In this document: in pieces, positions 46,583 through 54,849 of the stretch | How the letters are laid out: every line of letters starts with the position of its first letter | Position numbering within the stretch: position 1 is the first letter of the stretch | DNA from: MPNO01 sp965205995 | GTDB lineage: Bacteria > Pseudomonadota > Alphaproteobacteria > MPNO01 | Direction: 5' to 3' | Assembly (NCBI GenBank): GCA_965205995.1 | Contig: OZ242200.1 | Location: forward strand, 4,464,001-4,528,000 | DNA length: 64,000 bases | The notes under the pieces: model-generated | The model's database searches: none | The model's input: the letters and a program-made list of their open reading frames with translations, nothing else | Told to the model about the DNA's origin: nothing | Program-made: the position numbers and the translations under genes

Positions 46583-47727
46583 GCGCGGGGATGAAGCTGG
46601 TCGTCGAGGACCTGCGCAAGGACTACCACCGCGGGGTCCGGCGTCGCGGTGACGGCGACAAGCCCGCGCTCGACGGGGTTAGCCTCGCGATCGAGGACGG
46701 CGCGTTCTTCACCCTGCTCGGCCCGTCGGGCTGCGGCAAGACCACGCTGCTCCGGTGCATCGCCGGTCTCGAGGTCCCCGACGAGGGTGAGATCCGGCTG
46801 GGCGACCGGGTGCTGTTCTCCTCGGCCAAGGGCATCAACGTGCCGCCCAACCGGCGCGACCTCGGTATGGTCTTCCAGTCCTACGCGATCTGGCCGCATA
46901 TGGACGTCGCGGGCAACGTCGCCTACCCGCTCACCGTCCGCGGTCGGCGAAGGGCCTATTCTCGGGCCGAGATCGAACGGCGCGTAGCCGATCTCCTGGA
47001 TGTTATCCAGATCGCGCATCTCGCCAAACGCAAGGCGACGATGCTGTCCGGGGGACAGCAACAGCGCCTCGCCATGGCCCGCGCGCTGGTGATGGAGCCG
47101 CCGGTCCTGCTGCTGGACGAGCCGCTGTCCAATCTCGACACGCGGCTGAGGGAAGATTTGCGGGTGGAGCTTACCCGGATCCAGGAGCAGCTCGGCGTGA
47201 CCTCGGTTTACGTCACCCACGACCAGGGCGAAGCCCTCGCGATGTCCTCCTCCCTCGCGGTCATGCGGGATGGCGTGATCGAGCAGCAGGGCATGCCCGA
47301 GGAGCTATACGATTACCCGCGCACCCGGTTCGTCGCCTCCTTTCTCGGCGCCGCTAACCTGATCGAGGCCCGCGTGTGTTCGACCGACGAGGGGAAGGCG
47401 GATCTGTTCCGCTTCAGCGCGGAGACCGCCTGGGGCGCGACGTTCGAGGCGGTGGGCCGGGTGCCGTTCAAACCGGGTGACCGGGTCTCGGCCGCTCTCC
47501 GGCCCGAGGGCGTGCGCGTCGCCCGGCGCGGCGAGACCGAAGGCGACAACGCCTGGTCAGGGGTGATCGAATCGGTGCAGTTCCTGGGAGACGCGGTGGT
47601 CTATTTCGTCCATGTGCGCGACATCCTGCTCCGCGCGCGTGCTAACCGCGGTGTGCATCGCTTCGCCGTGGGCGATGCCGTCGCGGTCGAGCTGCGCAGC
47701 GAGGCCTGCACCCTGGTCGCCGACTGA
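46579..47727 (+). CDS. ABC transporter ATP-binding protein (PotA/FbpC/PhnT-like)
   Basis: Cytoplasmic ATPase of 382 residues. Walker A GPSGCGKTTLLRC, signature LSGGQQQRLAMARALVM, Walker B LLLDEPLSNLD, switch THDQGEA. A TOBE regulatory domain follows from about residue 280 (PFKPGDRVSAALRPEGVRV). It completes the SBP-decarboxylase-permease-ATPase operon and ends 8 bases from the convergent LigB-like gene. Confidence 0.92.
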   Translation: MSAGMKLVVEDLRKDYHRGVRRRGDGDKPALDGVSLAIEDGAFFTLLGPSGCGKTTLLRCIAGLEVPDEGEIRLGDRVLFSSAKGINVPPNRRDLGMVFQSYAIWPHMDVAGNVAYPLTVRGRRRAYSRAEIERRVADLLDVIQIAHLAKRKATMLSGGQQQRLAMARALVMEPPVLLLDEPLSNLDTRLREDLRVELTRIQEQLGVTSVYVTHDQGEALAMSSSLAVMRDGVIEQQGMPEELYDYPRTRFVASFLGAANLIEARVCSTDEGKADLFRFSAETAWGATFEAVGRVPFKPGDRVSAALRPEGVRVARRGETEGDNAWSGVIESVQFLGDAVVYFVHVRDILLRARANRGVHRFAVGDAVAVELRSEACTLVAD

Positions 47728-47735
47728 GCGGTGGT

Positions 47736-48563
47736 TCAAGCGTAGACCGCCTGAGCGCAGCCGGTATCGAAACCTTCGATGGGCGCGTAAAAGACGCGCT
47801 CCGCTCCGCGCCCGGCGAAGGCTCCCGCGAGGACGATCCAGGACCGGACTTCGCCGGTCGAGCTGCCGGCCGCCATCATCGCGGGATCGCCCAGCCCGGC
47901 CAGCGCCTTGCCGTCGGCGGCGCATAGCCGGTCGAGGAACCACTCGTCGAACCCGACATCGATGCGGCCTTGGTCGAGTGTGCCGACGGAATGCGACAGC
48001 CCGCCGGTCGCGATGATGGCGACCCGCCTGGACGCGGGCCAGTCGGCGATCGCGCCCGCGAGCCAGCGCCCGACCGCGAAGCACCGCCGGGCGGAAGGCA
48101 TCGGGGCCGAGGCGCAGTTGACGAACACCGGGATCATCGGCACCCGGCCCTCCGGGTCCAGCTTGTGAAGCGGGATCATGATCCCGTGGTCGGCCTCCCA
48201 GAAATCCGAGACCGCCCAGTCCACGCCCTCGTCGAGGCCGCGCTCGATGAGGTAGCGCGCGAGTTCCGGGTCGCTCCGAACCTCGCGCCAGGGGTAACCG
48301 ACATCGCGCGCCTTGCTCTCGACCGGGCCGGAGAAGCTGTCGAACAGTCCCATGCAAAAGGCCGGCATGTTGTCGATGAAGAACTTGTTGACGTGCTCGG
48401 CCGAGACGATCAGACAGACATCGGGTGCGGCCTCGCAGAGCGCCGCGGCGAGCCGCGCATAGCCCACGTCGAATGCCGCCAGCTCAGCGGGGTCGGCGGC
48501 GTCCCGCATGTTGACGACATGGGCGAGATGCGAGGTCGCAAGCCCCAGACAGAGATCAGCCAT
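47736..48563 (-). CDS. Class III extradiol dioxygenase catalytic subunit (LigB/CarBb-like)
   Basis: Non-heme Fe(II) ring-cleaving dioxygenase, 275 residues. His12 in ATSHLAHV and His57 in SAEHVNKFF fall exactly where LigB has its metal histidines; the catalytic histidine is likely His191 in ATGGLSHSVG. It starts inside the stop region of the LigA-like gene (8-base overlap), so both subunits are coupled, as in LigAB and CarBaBb. In this operon it would open the diol ring made after Rieske oxygenation. Confidence 0.9.
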   Translation of the reverse strand: MADLCLGLATSHLAHVVNMRDAADPAELAAFDVGYARLAAALCEAAPDVCLIVSAEHVNKFFIDNMPAFCMGLFDSFSGPVESKARDVGYPWREVRSDPELARYLIERGLDEGVDWAVSDFWEADHGIMIPLHKLDPEGRVPMIPVFVNCASAPMPSARRCFAVGRWLAGAIADWPASRRVAIIATGGLSHSVGTLDQGRIDVGFDEWFLDRLCAADGKALAGLGDPAMMAAGSSTGEVRSWIVLAGAFAGRGAERVFYAPIEGFDTGCAQAVYA

Positions 48564-48837
48564 ATCCGTCGGTCTCCCCGGCGATGGCGGCGAATTTCTC
48601 CGGCGGGTGGCCGTGCATCATGAAATACTTGAAGACGAGGTTGGGCAGGGCGCCGCGGTCGAGCAGCGCGCGCCAATTCGGACCCTCCAGGGCCGTGCGC
48701 GCGTCCGCATCCAGAGGGTAGCGCGCGAGATACGCCGCCCGGTCCGCGTTGAAGGTCTGCTGGCTGGCCGGGTCGCCGAGATCGAACAAGGCGCGGTTGA
48801 GCCAGTAGCGCGCCGACCCGGGCGGGGTCCCGGTCAC
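48556..48837 (-). CDS. Class III extradiol dioxygenase small subunit (LigA/CarBa-like)
   Basis: Small structural subunit of 93 residues with GTG start overlapping the Rieske gene stop (GTGA). It contains YWLNRALFDLGDPASQQTFN, AYLARYPLDADARTALEGPN and LVFKYFMMHGHPP, matching LigA-type small subunits of protocatechuate 4,5-dioxygenase and 2'-aminobiphenyl-2,3-diol dioxygenase. Overlaps on both sides show a tight operon. Confidence 0.87.
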   Translation of the reverse strand: MTGTPPGSARYWLNRALFDLGDPASQQTFNADRAAYLARYPLDADARTALEGPNWRALLDRGALPNLVFKYFMMHGHPPEKFAAIAGETDGYG

Positions 48838-50033
48838 GAACCGCCGCCCCGCCTGCCGGAGCCGCGGCTCTGGATTCCGCGGTTGTGCTTGCTGGCGAGC
48901 TTGCGCCATTCGGTGACCACCACGTCCGGCCGGTAGAGCCGCTCCCGGTTCCAGCCGTCTTCCTCGCTGTAGAACCGCTCCATCGCCTCGCGGGCGAACA
49001 CGTCCTCGTCGTTGAAGCGGTCGACCACCATGTCGCGCCAGTACGTGTCGACCTCGTGAGCGAACCGTTCCTGCTCGGCCGGGTCGGATATCCGCTTGCC
49101 CCAGGTGACCATGTAGTAGTGGGAATGCTCGTCGATCGGGACATACCATTCGAAATGGGTGATGTCCGGGGCCGGGAACGGATCGACCTTGAGCCCGCAC
49201 GGCATCCAGAGCGACGTGTCGGTGATTCTGGAGCCGGCGCGGTCTTCGTCGGGCATGGTCCGGGCCGCCACCCTGTTGCCTTCGATCTCGGTCTCCCAGA
49301 CGGAGATCTTGCGGCCCGCTCCCTTGACGACGCCCTTCGGACCGCCGGGAGCATCCACCACCATGTCCTCGCGGGTGACGAAGTAGCTGGCCAGCGGAAC
49401 GGCCCGGCGCAGGGCGCTCAGGAGCCGTGAGTTGCGGTGAATGTAAATGTGCGACGCGTCGACCCCGTTCTCCGCCGCGAGCCGCCAATTGCTCCTGACC
49501 ACGCCCCGGTCGCCATCGGGCGCGATGTAGAGGTCGTCGTCGAGAAAGCCGGGCTGGACGTCCTCGACCAGAGGCGGCGGGTCGCCGTCGCCGATGAAGA
49601 CGAACACCACGTTGTGGCGCTCCTCGACCCGATAGGTCTCCAGCGCGACCTTGCCGATCAGGGGACTCTCGGGATCGGTGACAATCGCGACCAGTTTGCC
49701 GTCCCTGAGATCGTAGGTGAAGCCGTGATACCAGCACGTCACCGTGTTGGCCGAGAAGCATTCGGGACGCGCCGAGAACGCAACCCCGCGATGGGCGCAA
49801 CGGTCCTCCATCGCGTAGACGCGGCCGTCGATGCGCTTGAACAGCACCCGCTCGCCAAGGAGCTCCAGGCCGAGGCATTGCCCTTCGGCGATCTCCTTCG
49901 AAAAGCAGGCGGGATACCAGTGATTGCGGAAGCCGAGCGCCGCCTTGAGATAGGGCGCCCAGGGCTTGTCGGCGAAGTCCTCTTCCGGACCCGCGCCAGG
50001 ATCGATGTCGGTGTCCGCCATGCGCCGCCTCAT
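48834..50033 (-). CDS. Rieske non-heme iron oxygenase, terminal component (carbazole 1,9a-dioxygenase CarAa-like)
   Basis: Oxygenase of 399 residues. Rieske ligands are Cys79/His81 (CAHRGV) and Cys100/His103 (CWYHGF); the mononuclear iron histidines are in ENGVDASHIYIH. Opening WAPYLKAALGFRNHWYPACF and the later FEWYVPIDEHSHYY are strikingly like CarAa of carbazole degraders, as I remember that family. The start is chosen at the TGATG overlap with the hydrolase gene; MADTD at 50021 is an alternative. No ferredoxin or reductase gene is adjacent, so electron donors must be unlinked. Confidence 0.9.
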   Translation of the reverse strand: MRRRMADTDIDPGAGPEEDFADKPWAPYLKAALGFRNHWYPACFSKEIAEGQCLGLELLGERVLFKRIDGRVYAMEDRCAHRGVAFSARPECFSANTVTCWYHGFTYDLRDGKLVAIVTDPESPLIGKVALETYRVEERHNVVFVFIGDGDPPPLVEDVQPGFLDDDLYIAPDGDRGVVRSNWRLAAENGVDASHIYIHRNSRLLSALRRAVPLASYFVTREDMVVDAPGGPKGVVKGAGRKISVWETEIEGNRVAARTMPDEDRAGSRITDTSLWMPCGLKVDPFPAPDITHFEWYVPIDEHSHYYMVTWGKRISDPAEQERFAHEVDTYWRDMVVDRFNDEDVFAREAMERFYSEEDGWNRERLYRPDVVVTEWRKLASKHNRGIQSRGSGRRGGGS

Positions 50034-50869
50034 CAATCCGTCAGGAAACCGGCCACCAGACGGTTGAACGCCTCGGCATGTTCGACCTGCGCCCAGTGAC
50101 CGCAGCGCGAGAAGATGTGCATCTGCGCCCGCTTCATCAGCTTGGTCATCTGCAGCCCGACATCGAGCGCGCCGAACCGGTCGTCCATGCCCCAGACGAT
50201 CAGCGTCGGGGAGTCGATTTTGCCGAGGTCGGCGTACAGGTCCTCCTTCCTGTATCGGCCCTGGCGCTTGGCGAAAAGTTCCAGGTTGTCGGGCTCGATC
50301 GTCGTCTGGAACCGTTCCTCGACGACCTCGTCGGTGAGGAACGAGTGGTCGTAGACGAGCGTCTCGAGCAGCGTCCGCAGCTTCTCCCGGGTCGGCCCCT
50401 CGCCCTTGTAGTAGTCGGCGATCAGCTTGATGCCCTCGAGCGGGGTCGGCACGAAGATCGGGTTGTTGATGGCGCCGGGGCCGAGCACCACCAGGCGGTC
50501 GACCCGTTCGGGCTTGTCGATCGCCAGCTTGAGCGCCACCTGTCCGCCCATCGAATTGCCGATGAAGTGCGCGCGCTCGATCCCGGTCTCGGCCATGAAG
50601 GCATCCATGACCCGCGAGTTGAAGGAGAGGCGGCCTTCCTCGATCGGCACCTTCTCGCTCTTGCCGAACTGGGGCATGTCGACCAGCACTGGCCGGAAGC
50701 GTTCGGCGAGCGCGCCGACATTGCGCCGGAAGTTGCTCTCGCTGTTCGCACCGGGGCCGGCTCCGTGGAGGCAGATCACGGGATAGCCTTCGCCGACTTC
50801 CTTGTAGTGCAGCCGGACACCGGCTGCGGTGACGAATTGGCTGTCGGACAAATCTCCGCGTGGCGCCAT
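50033..50869 (-). CDS. Meta-cleavage product hydrolase (alpha/beta hydrolase, BphD/CarC-like)
   Basis: Hydrolase of 278 residues from MAPRGDLSDSQFVTAAG, preceded by an AGGAGAG site; an upstream ATG at 50887 is less likely. The signature GAGPGANSESNFRRNV is the oxyanion/substrate motif of C-C bond hydrolases such as BphD, with nucleophile GNSMGGQVAL, aspartate in WGMDDRFGALD, and histidine in CGHWAQVEH. It is the first gene of the aromatic operon: hydrolase, oxygenase, ring-cleavage subunits. Confidence 0.93.
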   Translation of the reverse strand: MAPRGDLSDSQFVTAAGVRLHYKEVGEGYPVICLHGAGPGANSESNFRRNVGALAERFRPVLVDMPQFGKSEKVPIEEGRLSFNSRVMDAFMAETGIERAHFIGNSMGGQVALKLAIDKPERVDRLVVLGPGAINNPIFVPTPLEGIKLIADYYKGEGPTREKLRTLLETLVYDHSFLTDEVVEERFQTTIEPDNLELFAKRQGRYRKEDLYADLGKIDSPTLIVWGMDDRFGALDVGLQMTKLMKRAQMHIFSRCGHWAQVEHAEAFNRLVAGFLTD

Positions 50870-50894
50870 GAACCGTTCTCCTCTCAATGCCCGC

Positions 50895-52217
50895 CTATGA
50901 TACCACCTCGCACAGATCGAGCGCGGTCAACGCGTAGACCGTCGACAGGGCCATCAGATCGTCAACCTCCATCGGCCGCCGGTCGCCCGCGAGACCGCCG
51001 CCGAGAAGCGCCGAGCGCGCCGGCGCGCCATAGCAGACGGCCGGGATCCCCGCCTCGTTGAACGCGTTGGCGTCGCGCCAGGTGCTCATCGGACCGGAAT
51101 CCGCGACCTCCATCCCCGCGTCGAAAACGCGCCGGTGCGCGCGGCCCAGCGCCTCCCCCAGCATGTCCGCGTCCTCTGCGAGATAGCCGCGCCGGTAGTC
51201 GTAGGGAGAGACCGCGCAATCAAGACGCGTCGCTGCGAGCGCCCGCCGCACCCGATCGAGGATCTCCGCCGGGTTGGCGCCGGGGACGAGGCGCACGTCG
51301 AAGAAGACGTTGCAGCTATCGGAAATCTCGGTGAACGGGAGCCCGCCCGCCGCCACCTCGCACACCTGGGCGCGGGGCACGATGATCCCCTTTCCGAAGT
51401 CGAGCGCGTCGGTCCGCTCGTAGTCCTTCGCCCAGCTCTCGAGCGCGAGAATCGCATGGGCCGCGCGTTCGAACGGGTTGGGGTTGTCGGCGGGCGTCTC
51501 ACCGCGGATCAGGAGAGGCGTGTAGCGCAGATGTCCGGGCACCGCGATCCTGAGCCGCAAGTAGCCGGCCTGGCCCAGACCGAGCTTGAAGTCGGTGATC
51601 TCGCCGACCAGCGCATAGTCGGCGACGATTCCGTGTTCGACCAGCCAGCGCGCGCCGTGCCCCTCCCGCACTTGGCTCATGCGCGGGCCGATGCCGGACC
51701 AGCCCTCGATCTCCTCGCCCTGCTCCGGCGGGGCTCCGGTTTCCTGGGCGACGCCGGTGACGTAGAGGGTCTCGCCGAGCTGGAGGCCGGCGCGGACGAT
51801 GGCGCGCATGGCGATCATCTGGGCGGCGAGTTGCGCCTTGTCGTTGGCGAGTCCGTTGCCGTAGAGGAGCCCTCCCTGCTCGTGCGCGCCGCGCAGCCGG
51901 TGCTCCTCCTCCGCCCCGGCGGCGGGCGTCGCGCCCTGGGTGTCCATGTGGGCGTTGAGGATCAGCGACCGGGCGCCGCTCGACCGGTCGCCCGTGCCGC
52001 GCAGGATGCCGATGGCATTGGCGCTGGTCTCGCCGATCCGCTGCAGCCGGGTCTCGATCCCCGCCTCGGCGAGCCAGGCTTCGACCGCCTCGGCGACCTC
52101 GCGCTCGTCGCCGGCGTAGTCGCGCGCGTTGCCGAGGCGGAGGCAGAGATCGATCAGGTCCTGCCTATCCCCATCGACAATTTCGATGACCCGATCACCG
52201 GACGTCGACCCTGCCAT
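50895..52217 (-). CDS. M20-family metallopeptidase/amidohydrolase (ArgE/DapE-like)
   Basis: Zinc hydrolase of 440 residues from MAGSTSGDRVIEIVDGD. Zinc ligands are present: His90/Asp92 in NAHMDTQG, Asp126 in GNGLANDKAQ, and the acid in GVAQETGAPP. The region of the lid domain (GYLRLRIAVPGHLRY) lacks the usual GxxxHxS exactly but is near it. It lies 25 bases upstream of the hydrolase gene on the same strand, so it may be the first gene of the aromatic operon, and it is divergent from a second M20-like gene. Confidence 0.85.
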   Translation of the reverse strand: MAGSTSGDRVIEIVDGDRQDLIDLCLRLGNARDYAGDEREVAEAVEAWLAEAGIETRLQRIGETSANAIGILRGTGDRSSGARSLILNAHMDTQGATPAAGAEEEHRLRGAHEQGGLLYGNGLANDKAQLAAQMIAMRAIVRAGLQLGETLYVTGVAQETGAPPEQGEEIEGWSGIGPRMSQVREGHGARWLVEHGIVADYALVGEITDFKLGLGQAGYLRLRIAVPGHLRYTPLLIRGETPADNPNPFERAAHAILALESWAKDYERTDALDFGKGIIVPRAQVCEVAAGGLPFTEISDSCNVFFDVRLVPGANPAEILDRVRRALAATRLDCAVSPYDYRRGYLAEDADMLGEALGRAHRRVFDAGMEVADSGPMSTWRDANAFNEAGIPAVCYGAPARSALLGGGLAGDRRPMEVDDLMALSTVYALTALDLCEVVS

Positions 52218-52360
52218 CTCTCGATCCTTCAGCCGTCGGTTTCCCCGGCGACTATCTTGAACCCGGAGAGCCGGGACCGCCAGCGACCGTTCGCGCAAGA
52301 CCGACCGCCGGGGTAGTTTCCTATCGGATAGATCGACCTTATCCGGCGAGGACATGAAAT

Positions 52361-53692
52361 ATGGCACATCCCCAGCTCGGGCCGGAGCGGCAGGCGTGGT
52401 TTGAGGAGGCGGCCTCTTTGATCGACGAGGAGCGCTTGCACCGCCTGGCGTTCGATCTGACCGGTATCCACAGCCCAACCGGGCGCGAGCGCGCGGCGAG
52501 CGAATTCATGGTCGCCCGGCTCGCGGAGGCGGGCCTGGATGCCTGGTATCAGCCGATGGGAGAGGCGTCGGGCAACGCGGCCGCGCGGCTCCGGGGAAGC
52601 GGCGGCGGGCCGAGCCTGCTGCTCTACGCGCCGATCGACACCCATCTGGAGGCCGATCCCGAAACCGATGTCCCGTGGGTCGGCCCGGGCCTCCGGCAGG
52701 ACATGATGCCCGAGCCCGTCATGCGCGACGGTCTGATCATCGGGCTCGGCGCTGCCAATCCCAAGGCAATGGTGGTCACCCAGGCGGAGGCCGCCGGCGT
52801 TGTCGCCGCGGCGGGGATCCCGCTCACCGGGGACCTGCTCCTCGGGTTCGCCGGAGGCGGCATGCCGGTCGACCTCGCGGCGCCCGGAAACCGGGGGCTG
52901 TCGGACGGAGTCTTTCATCTGCTCACGCGCGGCGTCTATGCCGACTTCGCGCTGGTGATGAAGCCGGGGAACGCGGTCTATCACGAGGAGCCGGGGCTTT
53001 GCTGGTTCAAGGTTTCAGTCAAGGGAACGTTGGGATACGCCGGGATGGCGCGGGGCGTACCGGGTTTCCGGAGTTCGATTGTCCCGGCTGCGAGCGTCAT
53101 CGCTGCATTGGAGGCGTGGCTACCGCGCTACGCCGAACGCAACAGCTCGGGCCAAGTCATGCCGCAGGGCTGGGTGGCGGCGGTCCGAAGCGGCTGGCCC
53201 GACCGGGTGGCCTTCCCCTCCGCTACCACCGAGATCTATCTCGACATTCGCTGCAATCCGCGGACATCACCCGCCGATGTAGCCGCCCAGTTCGGCGCCG
53301 CGATCGACGACATCCGCGCGAGGCAGCCCGATTTGGAGCTCGACTGGGAAATGACTGCCTCGATACCCGGCGCGGCCACCCACCCGGAGAGCTGGATCGT
53401 CAAGTCCGCAATCGCAGCTTGGGAAGCGGTCGAAGGGCGCACCCACGAACCGCCGCGCCGGACCAGCGGCCAGACCGACATCTCAACTATCCGCAATCTC
53501 GGCATCCCGACCGCGCGGACCGGCTGGGTCAGTGTACCGGAAGCGACGCCCGAGGAATTCCGCGAGGGTCTGGGCGGCATGGGGGTCACCTGCGTGCCCG
53601 ACCTCGCGCATACCTGCCGCAAGCTGGTCTACTCGATCGTGGACACCTGCACCCGCACGCGCGAGGAGGTGGGCTGCGTCCGCCAGCCGTAA
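52361..53692 (+). CDS. M20-like protein lacking the zinc ligands
   Basis: Protein of 443 residues clearly of the M20 fold (HRLAFDLTGIHSPTGRERAA, PSATTEIYLDIRCNPRTSP, RRTSGQTDISTIRNLGIPT). At the metal sites it differs: NAHMDT of its neighbour is YAPIDT here (residue 91), GLANDKA is GAANPKA (residue 134), and the QET acid is GGG (residues 165-167). The C-terminal SGQTDI remains. It is divergent from the intact M20 gene with 143 bases between starts. It may be a regulatory or structural pseudo-enzyme, or use another chemistry. Confidence 0.82.
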   Translation: MAHPQLGPERQAWFEEAASLIDEERLHRLAFDLTGIHSPTGRERAASEFMVARLAEAGLDAWYQPMGEASGNAAARLRGSGGGPSLLLYAPIDTHLEADPETDVPWVGPGLRQDMMPEPVMRDGLIIGLGAANPKAMVVTQAEAAGVVAAAGIPLTGDLLLGFAGGGMPVDLAAPGNRGLSDGVFHLLTRGVYADFALVMKPGNAVYHEEPGLCWFKVSVKGTLGYAGMARGVPGFRSSIVPAASVIAALEAWLPRYAERNSSGQVMPQGWVAAVRSGWPDRVAFPSATTEIYLDIRCNPRTSPADVAAQFGAAIDDIRARQPDLELDWEMTASIPGAATHPESWIVKSAIAAWEAVEGRTHEPPRRTSGQTDISTIRNLGIPTARTGWVSVPEATPEEFREGLGGMGVTCVPDLAHTCRKLVYSIVDTCTRTREEVGCVRQP

Positions 53693-54099
53693 GAGGCTCT
53701 TGCAGACTACTCTACCGACCGGGATCGCCTCGTCTTGCGGCCAAAGCTAGGGTACGAACATCCACCGGCAGGGGCGGAAGACAAACGGGATAGCCGGTAT
53801 GGGTGTTGTTCGGCGTCCAACGTTGACCCCACCCGATCGTATGAAATCAAAGGGTTGCCGTGCCGATCAGCGTCCAATATACGCGCCGATCAACAAGTCG
53901 GCCTCAAGAGACCGCGCAGCAATTGCCTCGATCTCGCCCCTTCCGTTCGTCGTAGCCCTCGCGACATCCGCTTCGCGGTTTCTCTAAAAGGGGCTGCTGG
54001 TCACCTGTTCATGTTCTCAGGAGAACCGGCCAGCACAAGACGGTGGCGGCTTCATAGGGCAGCCCGGGCGTTGCCGACGATATCGAAGGCAGGTGTCGC
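53693..54099. other. Gene-free 0.4-kb stretch with a possible IS end
   Basis: No coding region is supported. At about 53798-53832 the sequence GTATGGGTGTTGTTCGGCGT followed by CCAACGTTGACCCCACC resembles, from memory, the end of an IS21-like element, so the stretch may be a relic of an insertion. No terminator is obvious. Confidence 0.35.
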
Positions 54100-54531
54100 C
54101 TACTTCCAGCTCACGATATCCGCCTTGTGTCCTTCGCCGCCCTCGGAGCCGTCGGAGCCCAGCGAGAAAAGATCGTAGGGGCCGTGCCGGCCCGGCACCC
54201 GGTACCGGTAGACGCGCCCCCACGGATCCTTGGGAATGACCGTCTTCTTGAGATAGGGACCGTTCCACCGCTTCGCGCCGTCGGGCTTTGCGATCAGCGC
54301 CTCCAGCGTGGGCGGGTAAGCGCCGACCTCCAGGCGGTAAAGGTCGATGTTTCCGCTGAGCGCTTCTATCTGCAACCGTGCGGCATCCACGTTCGCCCGT
54401 TCCAACCATTTGAAGACCTGGGGCACAGCGATCGCGCCGATCAGGCCCAGGATGACCAGCACGACCAGCAGCTCCAGCAGGGTGAAGCCGTGGGTGCGCG
54501 CGGATGAGGAAGCGGAGGGGAGTTGACCCAT
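54100..54531 (-). CDS. gspG: Type II secretion major pseudopilin GspG
   Basis: Pseudopilin of 143 residues. The type IV prepilin site is HG|FTLLELLVVLVILGLIG after a short leader of 15 residues ending in glycine; the C-terminal part contains AYPPTLEALIAKP, NGPYLKK, PKDPWGRVYRYRVPG and SLGSDGSEGGEG, the calcium-binding C-terminus of GspG. It stands alone: gspC-F genes are not present in the window. It is divergent from a prepilin peptidase, its processing enzyme. Confidence 0.94.
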   Translation of the reverse strand: MGQLPSASSSARTHGFTLLELLVVLVILGLIGAIAVPQVFKWLERANVDAARLQIEALSGNIDLYRLEVGAYPPTLEALIAKPDGAKRWNGPYLKKTVIPKDPWGRVYRYRVPGRHGPYDLFSLGSDGSEGGEGHKADIVSWK

Positions 54532-54849
54532 TGCGATCGGTATCTTAATCCCGTCCGCGGGAAGTGTCACGATGCGGGAATATCCGACGAACAGAACGAC
54601 TTTCGCGTGCGCACCGGCAAGCGCTCGTCCCGACTCGTCCTCGGTTCCCCGGGGCGCCAGGCGTTCGCGTCCGAAACAGGGTCCTCCAGTCGGTGGCAAG
54701 CCGGCCACGAAGGCTTCTGACTGGAGGAATCGTGGGCGCGAAGGAGCTCCAGAGACCGGACAGACCCGGCCGATTTCGATGATGTGGTTCCGCGGATTTC
54801 TCGGCATACCGCCATCGGCGGCTCCGGGTTCTTCATACCCATCGTGCAC

